Shown: piece by piece, positions 63,161 to 64,000 of the stretch
Layout: each line of letters starts with the position of its first letter
Position numbering within the stretch: the first letter of the stretch is position 1
Source of the DNA: Hyphomicrobiales bacterium
Lineage (GTDB): Bacteria > Pseudomonadota > Alphaproteobacteria > Rhizobiales > Rhizobiaceae
NCBI GenBank assembly: GCA_900466605.1
Contig: UBMU01000016.1
Span: forward strand, 124,001-188,000
Direction of reading: 5' to 3'
Length of the DNA: 64,000 bases
Program-made: the position numbers and the translations under genes
The notes under the pieces: model-generated
Seen by the model: the letters and a program-made list of their open reading frames with translations, nothing else
What the model was told of the DNA's origin: nothing
Database searches by the model: none

Positions 63161-64000
63161 TCAGCATTCCACGACGTTGACGGCAAGCCCGCCGGTGGAT
63201 GTCTCCTTGTATTTCTCGCTCATATCGTTGCCGGTCTGCCGCATGGTCTCGATACAGGCATCGAGCGGAACGAAGTGCTTACCGTCTCCCTTGATCGCCA
63301 GCGAAGCAGCCGTAACAGCCTTGACCGCGCCAAGGGCATTGCGCTCGATGCAGGGAACCTGCACGAGGCCAGCAACGGGATCACAGCTCATGCCGAGATG
63401 ATGTTCCAGCGCGATTTCGGCGGCATTCTCTATCTGTTCTGGCGTGCCGCCCATGACCGCGGCAAGGCCGGCGGCAGCCATTGCGGCCGCAGACCCTACC
63501 TCGCCCTGACAGCCCACCTCTGCGCCGGAAATTGAGGCGTTGTGCTTGATGATCCCACCGACTGCACCGGCTGTCAGCAGATAGTCGCGGATACCGTTCT
63601 GGTCCCAATCGTCGTGAAAGTGCTCGTAGTAACGGATGGTTGCGGGGATAACCCCCGCGGCCCCATTCGTCGGGGCTGTCACGACGCGACCGCCGGCTGC
63701 ATTCTCTTCGTTGACGGCCATGGCGTAGACACTGAGCCAGTCGTTGGCGAGCAAGGGGTTGATCCGGTTGCTGCGCCATTCTTCCTGTAGCTTGTCATGG
63801 ATCGCGCGTGCGCGGCGGCGCACGTTCAGTCCGCCGGGCATGATGCCATCGACCTTGAGGCCTCGTTCGATACAGGAGCGCATTGCTTCCCATATGCGAT
63901 CGAGACCTGCATCCAGTTCTTCGCGGCTACGCTGCGTTTCCTCGTTGGCGCGCTTCATCTGTGCGATCGAGAGACCAGAGCGGGCCGCCATTTCGAGCAT
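63161..64000 (-). CDS. sdaA: L-serine ammonia-lyase, C-terminal part (5' end outside window)
   Basis: The last 279 codons of an iron-sulfur L-serine dehydratase that deaminates serine to pyruvate. The visible alpha domain has [13 protein letters not shown], and the three cluster cysteines in [28 protein letters not shown] and its terminal Cys followed by IERN. The reading frame is still open at base 64000, where an in-frame ATG is probably internal, because full-length SdaA is about 460 residues. The last residues [11 protein letters not shown] are the usual C-terminal end. Confidence 0.93.
   Translation of the reverse strand: MLEMAARSGLSIAQMKRANEETQRSREELDAGLDRIWEAMRSCIERGLKVDGIMPGGLNVRRRARAIHDKLQEEWRSNRINPLLANDWLSVYAMAVNEENAAGGRVVTAPTNGAAGVIPATIRYYEHFHDDWDQNGIRDYLLTAGAVGGIIKHNASISGAEVGCQGEVGSAAAMAAAGLAAVMGGTPEQIENAAEIALEHHLGMSCDPVAGLVQVPCIERNALGAVKAVTAASLAIKGDGKHFVPLDACIETMRQTGNDMSEKYKETSTGGLAVNVVEC

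Overview
The window is typical chromosomal DNA of an alphaproteobacterium of the order Rhizobiales, most likely family Rhizobiaceae. The evidence is the set of recognisable proteins: a phosphatidylcholine synthase (Pcs), YtfQ-type and BMP-type ABC importers, the order ppiD-trpD-trpC-moaC-moeA, a membrane-segment-free PAS-PAS chemoreceptor, DUF1489, DUF2336 and PAS_5/PilZ proteins, and an EcfG-type promoter (GGAAC-N17-CGTT). Codon use is GC-rich throughout. I see no insertion sequence, prophage, CRISPR array or rRNA operon. One tRNA (Lys, anticodon TTT) is present.

Layout. 1-4100: galactofuranose-type ABC importer, all on the minus strand (ytfQ, ytfR, ytfT, start of yjfF). 4129-10587: minus-strand run pcs, quinone oxidoreductase, and a BMP-family nucleoside-type importer (ATPase, two permeases, binding protein) closed by a strong terminator. 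10833-15802: ferredoxin-NADP reductase, a GntR regulator and a MacA/MacB-like efflux system with separate ATPase and permease. 15803-19055: gene-poor segment with tRNA-Lys, several small proteins, an orphan terminator below a hairpin-rich stretch, and an EcfG-type stress promoter. 19056-25012: ppiD-trpDC-moaC-moeA and an ACT-domain gene; lexA, which I would expect after moeA, is not there. 25016-30571: METTL20-like protein methyltransferase, GNAT acetyltransferase, DEAD-box helicase, and a FecR-like exported protein paired with a CHASE2 nucleotide cyclase. 30679-32998: two divergent citrate-synthase-family genes, one fused to a DNA-binding domain, sharing an 85-bp palindrome-bearing promoter region. 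33106-41447: soluble chemoreceptor, pyrG, secG, tpiA, a secreted hydrolase and parE. 41453-48540: OsmC, GntR, AI-2E-family permease, GNAT, DUF2336, flavin reductase/nitroreductase pair and a secreted protein. 48622-55184: thrS, DUF1697, yidD, a NifU/SufU-like protein, folE with a likely folate-responsive leader, hisI, patatin and a CBS protein. 55288-58721: rhomboid protease, a structured RNA or attenuator, PAS_5 and PilZ proteins, and proline iminopeptidase. 59096-64000: transglutaminase-like protease, a membrane protein, SPOR-tailed D,D-carboxypeptidase, DUF1489 and the end of L-serine dehydratase.

Most of the content is housekeeping. The parts most worth a second look are (a) the HTH-citrate synthase with palindromes in its divergent promoter and a partner that carries Glu for the catalytic Asp, (b) the FecR/CHASE2-cyclase pair, (c) the structured, terminator-ended minus-strand RNA between the rhomboid and PAS_5 genes, (d) the folE leader, and (e) the hairpin-rich orphan-terminator region before tRNA-Lys. 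No tools were run. Family calls rest on motif recognition and on recalled homologues.
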